Shown: positions 1 to 6,744 of the stretch, one piece after another
Position numbering within the stretch: position 1 is the stretch's first letter
Layout: the number at the start of each line of letters is the position of its first letter
NCBI GenBank assembly: GCA_025924275.1
Contig: JAICEH010000040.1
Span: forward strand, 1-12,360
Direction of reading: 5' to 3'
Source: Gemmatimonadales bacterium
GTDB taxonomy: Bacteria > Gemmatimonadota > Gemmatimonadetes > Gemmatimonadales > GWC2-71-9
Length of the DNA: 12,360 bases
Made by a program: the position numbers and the translations under genes
The notes under the pieces: generated by a model
What the model saw: the letters and a program-made list of their open reading frames with translations, nothing else
What the model was told of the DNA's origin: nothing
The model's database searches: none

Positions 1-1158
1 CCAGAGGTAGAGCCGCCGCGGGGCGAACTTGGGGTTTTGCCGGTGGGTCGGGTAGCCCTTCGCCTTGTTCACCGCGATGAGCTCCGTCGGGTAGTTCTCC
101 CAGAGGAAACTCGCACCGGCGTAGGCTGAGAGCGCGTCGTACACGTCGGTGGGGAGCGGGGCGTACCGGAGTTCCCGCGCCACGCCCTGCGCCTCCCCGC
201 CCACCATCCAGCGGAGGAAGTCCCGGATGGCGCGCGCCTTGGCCGCGTCGGGATTGTCCTGCTTCACCAGCAGCCAGGTGAAGCTCGCGATGGGATAGGC
301 CGCCGGGTCCGGCGAGTCGGTGATCGACACCCGGAAGTCGGTGTCCGCGGCGAACTCCGCCCCGGCCGCGGCCGCGCTGGCCGACTCCAGCGTGGGCCGG
401 ACCGCCTGGCCCGCCCGGTTCCGCATCGACGCGTACTCCAGCTGGTTCGACAGCGCGTAGATCAGCTCGACGTACCCCAGCGAGCCCTCGAGCTGCTTCA
501 CCTGCTGGGTGACGCCCTCGTTGCCCTTGCCGCCGAGCCCGACCGGCCAGTTGACCGACGTGGCCCGGCCCACCTGCGCCAGCCAGTCCGCCGAGACCTT
601 GCTCAGGTAGTCCACGAAGACGTAGGTCGTGCCCGACCCGTCCGACCGGTGCACCACCACGATCTCCCGGTCCGGCAGGCGGACCCCGGGATTGAGCGCC
701 GCCAGGCGGGCGTCGTTCCACCGGGTGATCCGGCCGAGGAAGATGTCCGCCACCGCCGGGCCGTCCAGCGTGAGCGACGAGTCCAGGCCCGGCAGGTTGT
801 AGGTCAGCACCACCGCGCCGATCACCGTCGGCAGGTGGAGCACGTTCCCCTGCAGGGCCGCCATCTGCTCGTCGTTCATCGGCCCGTCCGTCGCACCGAA
901 GTCCACCGTGCCCTCCGAGAACTGGCGGATCCCGCCACCCGAGCCGATCGACTGGTAGTTGATGGCGATCCGGGTCGCCTTCATGTACGAGTCGAACCAG
1001 CGGCTGTAGAGCGGGTAGGGGAAGGTGGCACCGGCGCCGGTGAGCTGCGTGGCCGGGGCGGCGGCCCCGCCGGACCGGTCGCCCCCACCGCACGCGGCGG
1101 CGAGCAGGACGAAGGTGGCGGCGAGGGTCGGGCGGAGCTGGGCGAAGGCGCTGGACAC
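1..1158 (-). CDS. pstS: PstS-type phosphate ABC transporter substrate-binding lipoprotein (partial, 3' end outside window)
   Basis: Likely binds phosphate outside the cytoplasmic membrane and delivers it to a PstCAB importer. From the GTG at 1158 the protein has a short hydrophobic signal ending LLAAAC, a probable lipobox with lipidated Cys23. This is followed by family hallmarks: GAGATFPYPLYSRW, the phosphate-binding GSGGGIRQF and DFGATDGPM segments, the HRSDGSGTTYVF loop, and YPIASFTWLLV near the C-terminus. An AGAGGA stretch just upstream is a plausible Shine-Dalgarno. The gene follows phoR by 46 nt. The frame stays open to the window edge, 386 codons. It passes the point (YAPLPTDV) where PstS proteins normally end within about 25 residues. 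Codons in the extra 40 or so residues remain mostly G/C-ending, so the extension looks truly translated. Family call is firm; the C-terminal extension is unexplained. Confidence 0.93.
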   Translation of the reverse strand, partial: MSSAFAQLRPTLAATFVLLAAACGGGDRSGGAAAPATQLTGAGATFPYPLYSRWFDSYMKATRIAINYQSIGSGGGIRQFSEGTVDFGATDGPMNDEQMAALQGNVLHLPTVIGAVVLTYNLPGLDSSLTLDGPAVADIFLGRITRWNDARLAALNPGVRLPDREIVVVHRSDGSGTTYVFVDYLSKVSADWLAQVGRATSVNWPVGLGGKGNEGVTQQVKQLEGSLGYVELIYALSNQLEYASMRNRAGQAVRPTLESASAAAAGAEFAADTDFRVSITDSPDPAAYPIASFTWLLVKQDNPDAAKARAIRDFLRWMVGGEAQGVARELRYAPLPTDVYDALSAYAGASFLWENYPTELIAVNKAKGYPTHRQNPKFAPRRLYLW

Positions 1159-1202
1159 GGGTCCTCTCGGGTGTCGGAACGCCGGGAATGGTCGCTCGGC
1201 TC

Positions 1203-1231
1203 GATCACGGTTCGGTCACGCTGCGGTCACG
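1203..1231 (-). promoter_or_regulatory. PHO-box-like array of three 11-bp-period direct repeats upstream of pstS
   Basis: On the plus strand the units are GATCACG (1203-1209), GGTCACG (1214-1220) and GGTCACG (1225-1231), each separated by exactly 4 bp. A weak fourth copy, GATGATG, starts at 1236, again 11 bp on. PhoB/PhoP proteins bind 7-bp direct repeats with 4-bp spacers, and the unit resembles the known TGTCAC-type (E. coli) and GTTCAC/GGTCAC-type (Streptomyces) PHO-box units. The array overlaps the last codons of phoR (RDRSVTEP and stop). Its near edge is 44 nt from the pstS start, so it sits where an activator of pstS would bind. The resemblance is to the strand opposite pstS, so orientation is reversed relative to the usual E. 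coli layout. The function is inferred. Confidence 0.6.
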
Positions 1232-2944
1232 AGATGATGATGGCCCCGGGAACCACGCCGTAACCGTCGTCCCGGCACCACGTTCGCTCGTGACCTCGAC
1301 CCGGCCGCCGTGCGCCTCCACCAGGTGCTTGACGATGGCGAGGCCGAGGCCGGTGCCCCCCTCCTCCCGCGAGCGCGAGGGGTCCACCCGGTAGAATCGT
1401 TCGAAGATCCGCGGCAGGTGATCGTCGGGGATGCCCTGCCCGCTGTCGTGGACCGCGAGCCGGGTGCCGCCGGCGGAGGACTCGGCCGACACCTCGATGC
1501 TCCCCCCGTCGGGGGTGTAGCGGATGGCGTTGTCGAACAGGTTGCCCAGCACCTGCCGGAGCGCGTCGGGATCCGCGACCACCGTCTCCGCGCCCGGGGC
1601 GGTCCGGGTGCCGAATCTCAGGTCGCGGCCCGCCCGCCGGGGGGCGAGGCCCGCCCAGGCCTCCTCCGCCAGGGCGCGCACCGACGCCTCGACCGGCCGT
1701 GGCTGCCAGCCGCCGCTCTCGATCCGCGACAGGTCGAGGAGGTCGTCCACCAGCCGCTGCATCCGCCGCGCGTTGGAGACGATCGTCTCCAGGAACCGGG
1801 CGCGGGTCGGCTCGTCCGGCGTCTCTCCCAGCAGGGTCTCGGCGTAGCCGCTGATCGAGGTGAGCGGCGTCTTGAGCTCGTGCGAGACGTTCGCGACGAA
1901 GTCCTTCCGCACCGCCTCGAGCCGCCGGAGCTCGGTGAGGTCGTGGAGCACCAGCAGGGCCCCGCCGTGGGGGAGCGGTTGCCCGCTCAGCAGGAAGGTC
2001 CGGCCGTCGAGCTCCGCCTCGCGGTCCCGCACCATCTGGCCCGCGAGGATCGCATCCACCACCTCCCGTGGCGCCTTGGACCGGAAGAGCGAGCGAAGGT
2101 CGGGGATCGCGGCCTCGGGCGCATAGCCCAGCGCCGCGCGGGCGGCGGCATTGGCGGTGAGGATCCGCCCCTTCTCATCCGCGGCGAGGACGCCCTCGAC
2201 CATCGACTCGACCAGCGCCGCCGACTCGGCCCGCTCCCGCCGGAGCGCGTCGAACCGGTCGCCCAGCTGCTGGTGCATCTGGCGCAGGGCCCGGACCAGG
2301 CCGTCGATCTCGGGGATGGCGGAGCGGGGGAACCGCGGGGGCTCGCCGCCGGCGATGGCCCGCGCGGCGGCCGCGATCCCGGTGAGCGGACGGGCCACGG
2401 CGCGCGCGGCCACCGCCGCCAACAGCGTGCCCACCAGCAGGGCCAGGAGGGCCGCCGAGAGCACGCCGCGCCGGGCACGGCGCGCGGCTTCGTCCACCTG
2501 GTCCAGTGCCGCGGCGATCCGCACCACCGCGGGCCCGCCCCGGACCGCGACGTAGAGCAGCGGGCGGCCCACGCTCTCGCTCCGGCGCACCGCGATGCCC
2601 TCGCCCTCGGCCAGCGCCGCGATGACCTCCGGCCGGTCGGCGTGGCTCTCCAGGTGCTCGCGCGTGCCGGCCGGGAGACCCGTCTCGGCGCGCACCCGGC
2701 CATCGGAGCCGATCAGGGTGATTCGGTGGCCGGTGGCGGCCGCGGCGCGCTCCACCGCCGCCTGCCAGGCGGCGCTGTCCGCCGGGAGGGCCTGGGCCAC
2801 CAGCCGCGCCTCGGCCGCGAGGGCGCGCCCGATCTCCCGCTCGAGGTCCGCGCGGAGCCCGCGCTGCGACACCCAGACCAGCGTGCTGATGGCGAAGAGC
2901 AGGACCAGGATCGTCCCCAGGACGAGCCGTCCCGCGAACCTCAC
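1205..2944 (-). CDS. phoR: PhoR-type phosphate-regulon sensor histidine kinase
   Basis: Inner-membrane sensor kinase of 579 aa, expected to phosphorylate the adjacent PhoB. Layout: TM1 at about residues 7-26, an extracytoplasmic segment to about 155, TM2 at about 159-180, a HAMP region with a following linker to about 235, a PAS-like domain at about 245-340 (AADEKGRILTANAAA), then HisKA with phospho-acceptor His355 in FVANVSHELKTPL. The ATPase domain has the N-box NLFDNAIRY (Asn468/Asn472), the G1 box DSGQGIP (Asp500) and the G2 box GGTGLGLAIVKH (529-540). The extended periplasmic region plus PAS fits PhoR/PhoR-like kinases better than the short-loop E. coli form. The GTG start overlaps the phoB stop as GTGA, implying translational coupling. 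The PHO-box-like repeats overlap its last codons. Assignment as PhoR rests on domains plus the phoB and pstS neighbours. Confidence 0.92.
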   Translation of the reverse strand: MRFAGRLVLGTILVLLFAISTLVWVSQRGLRADLEREIGRALAAEARLVAQALPADSAAWQAAVERAAAATGHRITLIGSDGRVRAETGLPAGTREHLESHADRPEVIAALAEGEGIAVRRSESVGRPLLYVAVRGGPAVVRIAAALDQVDEAARRARRGVLSAALLALLVGTLLAAVAARAVARPLTGIAAAARAIAGGEPPRFPRSAIPEIDGLVRALRQMHQQLGDRFDALRRERAESAALVESMVEGVLAADEKGRILTANAAARAALGYAPEAAIPDLRSLFRSKAPREVVDAILAGQMVRDREAELDGRTFLLSGQPLPHGGALLVLHDLTELRRLEAVRKDFVANVSHELKTPLTSISGYAETLLGETPDEPTRARFLETIVSNARRMQRLVDDLLDLSRIESGGWQPRPVEASVRALAEEAWAGLAPRRAGRDLRFGTRTAPGAETVVADPDALRQVLGNLFDNAIRYTPDGGSIEVSAESSAGGTRLAVHDSGQGIPDDHLPRIFERFYRVDPSRSREEGGTGLGLAIVKHLVEAHGGRVEVTSERGAGTTVTAWFPGPSSSRDRSVTEP

Positions 2945-3648
2945 TTCGTCTTCGCCGACTTCTCGGCTCCCTTGAACCGGTAGCCGAAGCCGCGCACCGT
3001 CTCGATCATGTCGCCCGCGGTCCCGAGCTTGGTCCGGAGCCGCTGGATGTGCATGTCCACCGTGCGGGTCTGGATGTCCGGCTGGGCGTCCCAGACGGTC
3101 TCGAGGAGCTGCGGGCGGGTCTGCACCCGGCCGCGCCGCTCGAGCAGCGTGAGCAGGAGCTTGTACTCCGTCGCGGTGAGGTTCAGGTCCTTGCCGTCGA
3201 GGGCCACCCGGTGGGCGGAGCGATCGATCGTGATCGGGCCCGCCACGACCACCGACCCGCCCGTGACGGCCGGCGCCCCGAGGCGGCGGAGCACGGCGCC
3301 GACCCGGAGGGCCAGCTCGTGGGGCGAGAACGGCTTGGTGAGGTAGTCGTCGGCGCCGAGCGACAGGCCCCGGATCCGGTCCACCTCCTCGCGCCGCGCC
3401 GTGAGCAGGATGACCCCCACGTCGCGGGTCTCCTCCCGACGCCGCAGCTCCGCCAGCACGTCGTACCCCGACACGCCCGGGAGCATCAGGTCCAGCACCA
3501 CGATGTCGGGCCGCTCCTCGCGCGCAGCCTTGAGCGCGTCCTGCCCGTTGGCCGCGGTGGAGACCCGGTACCCGGCCTTGGCCAGGTGGTAGGCCACCAG
3601 GGCGGTGATGTCCGGCTCGTCGTCCACGACCAGGATGCGGTGGCTCAT
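2941..3648 (-). CDS. phoB: PhoB-type OmpR-family response regulator
   Basis: Cytoplasmic response regulator of 235 aa, close to the usual PhoB length of about 229. The receiver domain (about 3-120) has acidic pocket Asp9/Asp10/Glu11, phospho-acceptor Asp53 in VLDLMLPG, Thr83 and Lys105 (LTKPF). The winged-helix DNA-binding domain (about 135-228) shows LTATEYKLLLTLLERRGRV, the recognition segment TRTVDMHIQRLRTKL and the terminal ETVRGFGYRF. The ATG at 3648 is chosen because MSHRILVVDDEP is the canonical N-terminus. The frame stays open upstream, but that stretch is arginine-rich shadow sequence antisense to real genes. No clear Shine-Dalgarno is visible. The gene lies 19 nt after the ArsR-type gene and overlaps phoR by 4 nt. 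It is the likely binder of the repeat array before pstS. Confidence 0.95.
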   Translation of the reverse strand: MSHRILVVDDEPDITALVAYHLAKAGYRVSTAANGQDALKAAREERPDIVVLDLMLPGVSGYDVLAELRRREETRDVGVILLTARREEVDRIRGLSLGADDYLTKPFSPHELALRVGAVLRRLGAPAVTGGSVVVAGPITIDRSAHRVALDGKDLNLTATEYKLLLTLLERRGRVQTRPQLLETVWDAQPDIQTRTVDMHIQRLRTKLGTAGDMIETVRGFGYRFKGAEKSAKTK

Positions 3649-3667
3649 CGTCGGCTGGGGCTCGGGG

Positions 3668-4042
3668 TCACGGGAGGGCGCCGGCCAGCGCCTCGGTGCG
3701 CTCGCGGAAGTGCTCCCGGCTCCGCCGGGCCGCCAGGTGGCGCTCGGCGCGCATCTGCTCGTCGGCCGCCACCGCGTCGAGCACCAGCGCGAGGAGGCGC
3801 CCGCGGGGCCCGCCGGCCCGGTCGAGCCGGTAGAGCACGAACTGGGCGATCGGCGTGTCCCGCACCACGCCGACCTCGCGCAGCACCCGCAGGTGCCGCG
3901 ACACCGTCGGCTGGGGCAGGCCCAGGATGGATTGCAGGTCCGACACGAAGAGCGGCGCCGCCGACAGGCAGTTGAGGATGCGGAGCCGCGTGCCCTCGGC
4001 GAGCGTGAGCAGCAGGTCGGTGGTCGTGTGGCGGTCGGCCAT
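3668..4042 (-). CDS. ArsR-family winged-helix transcriptional regulator
   Basis: A 124-aa cytoplasmic DNA-binding protein. Residues about 8-75 form the ArsR-type helix-turn-helix: LLLTLAEGTRLRILNCLS, then LFVSDLQSILGLPQPTVSRH and LRVLREVGVV, followed by a wing ending FVLYRLD. The last 45 residues are charged and helical. The sole cysteine is Cys25, and there is no CxC metal site in the DNA-binding helix, so classic arsenic or metal sensing is not supported. It is first in the minus-strand unit before phoB (19-nt gap) and divergent from the nucleoside operon, so it may control either side. The start ATG at 4042 has no Shine-Dalgarno and lies shortly downstream of a -10-like GATATT. The ligand and target are unknown. 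Confidence 0.88.
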   Translation of the reverse strand: MADRHTTTDLLLTLAEGTRLRILNCLSAAPLFVSDLQSILGLPQPTVSRHLRVLREVGVVRDTPIAQFVLYRLDRAGGPRGRLLALVLDAVAADEQMRAERHLAARRSREHFRERTEALAGALP

Positions 4043-4055
4043 ATGCGGGCAAACG

Positions 4056-4083
4056 AATATCCGCGGGCTGCCGCCCGGCGCAA
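4056..4083 (-). promoter_or_regulatory. Putative promoter for the arsR-phoB-phoR unit
   Basis: On the minus strand a -35-like TTGCGC (4078-4083), a 16-bp spacer and a -10-like GATATT (4056-4061) precede the ATG at 4042. The transcript leader would be only a few nucleotides. The -10 lies inside the 10-mer GCGGATATTC, repeated in inverse orientation at 4114-4123. The 10-mer pair could instead be, or also be, an operator for the ArsR-type protein. Confidence 0.45.
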
Positions 4084-4092
4084 GGGCGGTGA

Positions 4093-4122
4093 TTGCCCCC
4101 CGCCGGGGGGTGGGCGGATATT
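4093..4122 (+). promoter_or_regulatory. Putative promoter for the nucleoside salvage operon
   Basis: A -35-like TTGCCC (4093-4098), an 18-bp spacer and a -10-like GATATT (4117-4122) are followed by six C residues and the GTG at 4129. This spacing would place the transcript start at or next to the start codon, the pattern of a leaderless mRNA, and no Shine-Dalgarno is present. The spacer contains a small GC hairpin (six C at 4096-4101, six G at 4105-4110). Confidence 0.45.
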
Positions 4123-4128
4123 CCCCCC

Positions 4129-4365
4129 GTGCCCGAGGCCATCCGCGTCTTCGTCGACGGCCGGCCGGTGACCCTTCCGCCCGGGGCCACCGCGCTCGAC
4201 GCCGCGCGCGCCCACGACCCGGCGCTCGCCGGGCGGCTGGCCGCGGGGGAGGCCCGGCTCACCGATGCTCGCGGCCTGCCCGTCGAGCCCGGCGCGCCGG
4301 TGACCGCGGGGAGCATCCTGCGCGCGGTCGCCCGCCGCACGGCGGAGTCCGATGCCGACCCGTGA
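4129..4365 (+). CDS. Small beta-grasp-like protein of unknown function
   Basis: A 78-aa hypothetical protein. The pattern IRVFVDGRPVTLPPGATALDAARAHDPAL, then LTDARGLPVEPGAPVTAGSILRAVARR, resembles the ubiquitin/2Fe-2S-ferredoxin beta-grasp fold, as in the N-terminal region of NADH dehydrogenase subunit G-type proteins. It has no cysteine at all, so it cannot ligate a cluster in that way, and no C-terminal GlyGly, so it is not a ThiS/MoaD sulfur carrier. The GTG at 4129 is preferred because homology-like sequence begins there and a -10-like element lies six bases upstream. A TTG at 4093 in the same frame would run through the promoter region. It is the first gene of the operon and overlaps the deaminase start by 14 nt. 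G/C-ending codons support translation. The fold assignment is by eye. Confidence 0.7.
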   Translation: MPEAIRVFVDGRPVTLPPGATALDAARAHDPALAGRLAAGEARLTDARGLPVEPGAPVTAGSILRAVARRTAESDADP

Positions 4366-5377
4366 GCTGCTCGCCCGCCTCCCCAAGGCGGAGCTCCACG
4401 TCCACCTCGACGGCTCGCTCCGGCCCGGCACGATGCTGGACCTCGCGCGCGCCGCGCGGGTCGAGCTCCCCACCGGCGACGCCGAGACGCTGGGCCGCTG
4501 GATGGTGGTGGACGACGCGCGCGACCTCGAGGAGTTCCTCCGGCGCTTCGAGCTCACCATCCGGCTCCTCCAGACTCCCGAGGCGATCGAGCGCGTGGCC
4601 TACGAAATGGTCGAGGACGCCGCCCGGGACGGCCTCCGCCTGCTCGAGGTCCGCTACTGCCCCCGGCTCAGCACCCGCGACGGCCTCACCCTCGACGAGG
4701 TGCTGGCGGCGGAGCGCCGCGGCCTGGAGCGGGGCGAGCGCGACTTCGGCGTCCGCACCGGCATCATCAACTGCGCCCTGCGCCAGCATCCGCCGGCCGC
4801 CTCGCTCGAGGTTGCCGAGGCGTCGGTGCGCTGGCGCGACCGGGGTGTCGTGGCCTTCGACCTGGCCGGGGGCGAGGCCGGCCGGCCGCCGGGGATGCAT
4901 CGGGCGGCGTTCGACGCGGCGGCGCTGGGCGGGCTCCACGTGACCGTGCACGCCGGGGAGGCCGCCGGCCCCGAGTCGGTGCGCGAGGCCCTCGTGCTCT
5001 GCCACGCGGAGCGGCTGGGCCACGGCACCCGGATCCACGAGGACCCCGCGCTCGAGGACTATGTCCGGGACCGCCGGATCCCCATCGAGGTGAACCTGAC
5101 CAGCAACGTGCAGACCCGCGCCGTGACCCGGGCGGCCGCGCACCCGCTGCGCCGGTACCTGGACCGGGGGCTCGTCGTCACCCTCTGCACCGACAGCTGG
5201 CTGATGTGCGGGGTCACCCTCACCGACGAGTACGACCTGGCCCGGCGCGAGCTCGGCCTCACCCGCGAGGAGATCGACCGGATGCTGCTCGACGGTTTCG
5301 CCGCGGCGTTCCTGCCCTGGCCCGAGAAGGAGCGCCTGCTCGCCGAGGTCCGGGCCGAGCTGGCGGACCTCCGCTGA
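4352..5377 (+). CDS. add: Adenosine deaminase-family enzyme
   Basis: A 341-aa cytoplasmic amidohydrolase, expected to convert adenosine or deoxyadenosine to inosine or deoxyinosine plus ammonia. Metal and catalytic residues are visible: His16/His18 (LPKAELHVHLDGSL), His200 and Glu203 (VTVHAGEA), His224 (RLGHGTRI), then IEVNLTSN and the zinc ligand Asp281 in LCTDSWLM, followed by GVTLTDEY. Classical adenosine deaminases have AspAsp at 281-282; here the second is Ser282. That Asp contacts the purine ring in mammalian enzymes, so substrate range may differ, for example adenine or aminofutalosine. Neighbouring NupC and purine nucleoside phosphorylase favour a nucleoside substrate. The start ATG has a GGAG four bases upstream and overlaps the previous gene by 14 nt. 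The family is certain; exact substrate is less so. Confidence 0.92.
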   Translation: MPTRELLARLPKAELHVHLDGSLRPGTMLDLARAARVELPTGDAETLGRWMVVDDARDLEEFLRRFELTIRLLQTPEAIERVAYEMVEDAARDGLRLLEVRYCPRLSTRDGLTLDEVLAAERRGLERGERDFGVRTGIINCALRQHPPAASLEVAEASVRWRDRGVVAFDLAGGEAGRPPGMHRAAFDAAALGGLHVTVHAGEAAGPESVREALVLCHAERLGHGTRIHEDPALEDYVRDRRIPIEVNLTSNVQTRAVTRAAAHPLRRYLDRGLVVTLCTDSWLMCGVTLTDEYDLARRELGLTREEIDRMLLDGFAAAFLPWPEKERLLAEVRAELADLR

Positions 5378-6744
5378 CCGCGCTCCTCCTCCTCCAGTCC
5401 GCCGCCGAGGCGCTGGGCGCCGCGCACGAGGGCCTCGCCACCCCGCTCGCCGCCCGGCTGGTCGGCCTGCTCGGCGTGGCCACGATGGTCGGGATCGCGG
5501 TCCTCCTCTCCGCCGACCGGCGCCGGATCGACTGGCGCCTCGTGGGGATGGGGCTCGCGCTGCAGGCCGCCTTCGGGGTGTTCGTGCTCAAGTCCGCGGT
5601 CGGCAAGGCCTTCTTCGACGCCGTCGGCCGCGTGGTGACCGGCCTCCTCCGGTTCCAGGAGGAGGGGGCCCGCTTCGTCTTCGGGAACCTGGTCGGCCAC
5701 ACCGTGCCGGTCGGCACCCCCGGGCCGGCCGGGGTCGACACCTCCGTGGGCTTCGTGGCGCAGACCGGCGCGTTCTTCGCGTTCAACGTGCTCCCGACCA
5801 TCATCTTCTTCTCCGCCCTGATGACGGTCCTGTACCACCTCGGCGTGATGCAGCTCGTGGTGAAGGGCATCGCCTGGGTGATGCAGAAGACCCTCCGGAC
5901 CTCGGGGGCGGAGACCCTCTCGGCGTCCGGCAACATCTTCCTCGGCCAGACCGAGGCGCCGCTCCTCATCAAGCCGTTCGTCGGCGCGATGACCGCCTCG
6001 GAGCTCAACACCGTGATGGTCGGCGGCTTCGCGACGGTGGCCGGTGGCGTGCTCGCCGCCTACGTCGGGATGCTCTCCGGCTGGTTCCCCGACATCGCCG
6101 GCCACCTCCTCGCCGCCAGCGTGATGAACGCGCCGGCCGGACTCCTCCTCAGCAAGATCCTGCTGCCGGAGACCGCCGAGCCGGTGACCCGCAACAGCCT
6201 GCGCATCGAGGTGGAGAAGGGGGACGCCAACGTGATCGGCGCGGCAGCAAGCGGCGCCGCCCAGGGCCTCCAGCTCGCGCTCAACGTCGGTGCGATGCTG
6301 ATGGCCTTCATCGCCCTCGTGGCGCTGCTCAATGCCGGGCTCGGCTGGGTCGGGTCCCTCTGGGGCCAGGAGGGCCTCTCGCTCCAGTGGGTGCTGGGCC
6401 AGCTGCTCCGGCCGCTGGCCTGGGTGATGGGCGTGCCCTGGCAGGACACCGCGTACGTCGGCGGGCTCATCGGCATCAAGGCGTCGCTCAACGAGTTCGT
6501 GGCCTACAGCCAGCTGGGCGCCGACCTCGCCGCCGGCCTCGCGATCGAGCCGCGGTCGGTGATCATCTGCACCTACGCGCTGCTCGGCTTCGCCAACTTC
6601 TCCTCCATCGCCATCCAGATCGGCGGGATCGGCGGTCTTGCCCCCGAGCGGAAGGGCGAGATCGCCCGCCTGGGACTCAAGGCGATGATCGCCGGCAACC
6701 TGGCGGCGTTCACCAGCGCGAGCATCGCGGGGATGCTGTTGTGA
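5374..6744 (+). CDS. nupC: NupC-type concentrative nucleoside transporter (CNT family)
   Basis: Inner-membrane cation-coupled nucleoside importer. CNT hallmarks are present: the gate region SGNIFLGQTEAPLLIKP, whose GQTE binds substrate, then IKASLNEFVAYSQL and LLGFANFSSIAIQIGGIGGLAPER near the C-terminus, with multiple hydrophobic segments. An N-terminal LLGVATMVGIAVLLSADRRRIDWR matches the family's first helix. The start is uncertain: no ATG, GTG or TTG lies at the expected place. The best candidate is CTG at 5374, overlapping the deaminase stop as CTGA and giving 456 aa. The in-frame GTG at 5476 would cut the first helix. Further upstream the frame is only an arginine/proline-rich shadow of the deaminase gene. 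The 3' end overlaps the phosphorylase start as GTGA. It presumably supplies substrates to its two flanking enzymes. Confidence 0.92.
   Translation: MTALLLLQSAAEALGAAHEGLATPLAARLVGLLGVATMVGIAVLLSADRRRIDWRLVGMGLALQAAFGVFVLKSAVGKAFFDAVGRVVTGLLRFQEEGARFVFGNLVGHTVPVGTPGPAGVDTSVGFVAQTGAFFAFNVLPTIIFFSALMTVLYHLGVMQLVVKGIAWVMQKTLRTSGAETLSASGNIFLGQTEAPLLIKPFVGAMTASELNTVMVGGFATVAGGVLAAYVGMLSGWFPDIAGHLLAASVMNAPAGLLLSKILLPETAEPVTRNSLRIEVEKGDANVIGAAASGAAQGLQLALNVGAMLMAFIALVALLNAGLGWVGSLWGQEGLSLQWVLGQLLRPLAWVMGVPWQDTAYVGGLIGIKASLNEFVAYSQLGADLAAGLAIEPRSVIICTYALLGFANFSSIAIQIGGIGGLAPERKGEIARLGLKAMIAGNLAAFTSASIAGMLL

Noticed and set aside
1310..2983. A long plus-strand open frame (557 codons) opposite phoR
   Set aside because: It is arginine/glycine/proline-rich, lacks any domain, and mirrors the G/C third positions of phoR on the other strand. 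It is a high-GC shadow frame.
4096..4110. CCCCCC-GCC-GGGGGG hairpin as a terminator
   Set aside because: It lies between two divergent promoters, has no T-run, and no gene ends there. It is more likely just spacer sequence.
4129..4365. ThiS or MoaD sulfur-carrier protein
   Set aside because: The C-terminus is ESDADP, with no GlyGly, and no ThiF/MoeB partner is adjacent.
3649..4560. N-terminal extension of the phoB frame
   Set aside because: The receiver domain begins canonically at 3648. The upstream part is antisense or out of frame to arsR and the deaminase gene and has shadow composition.
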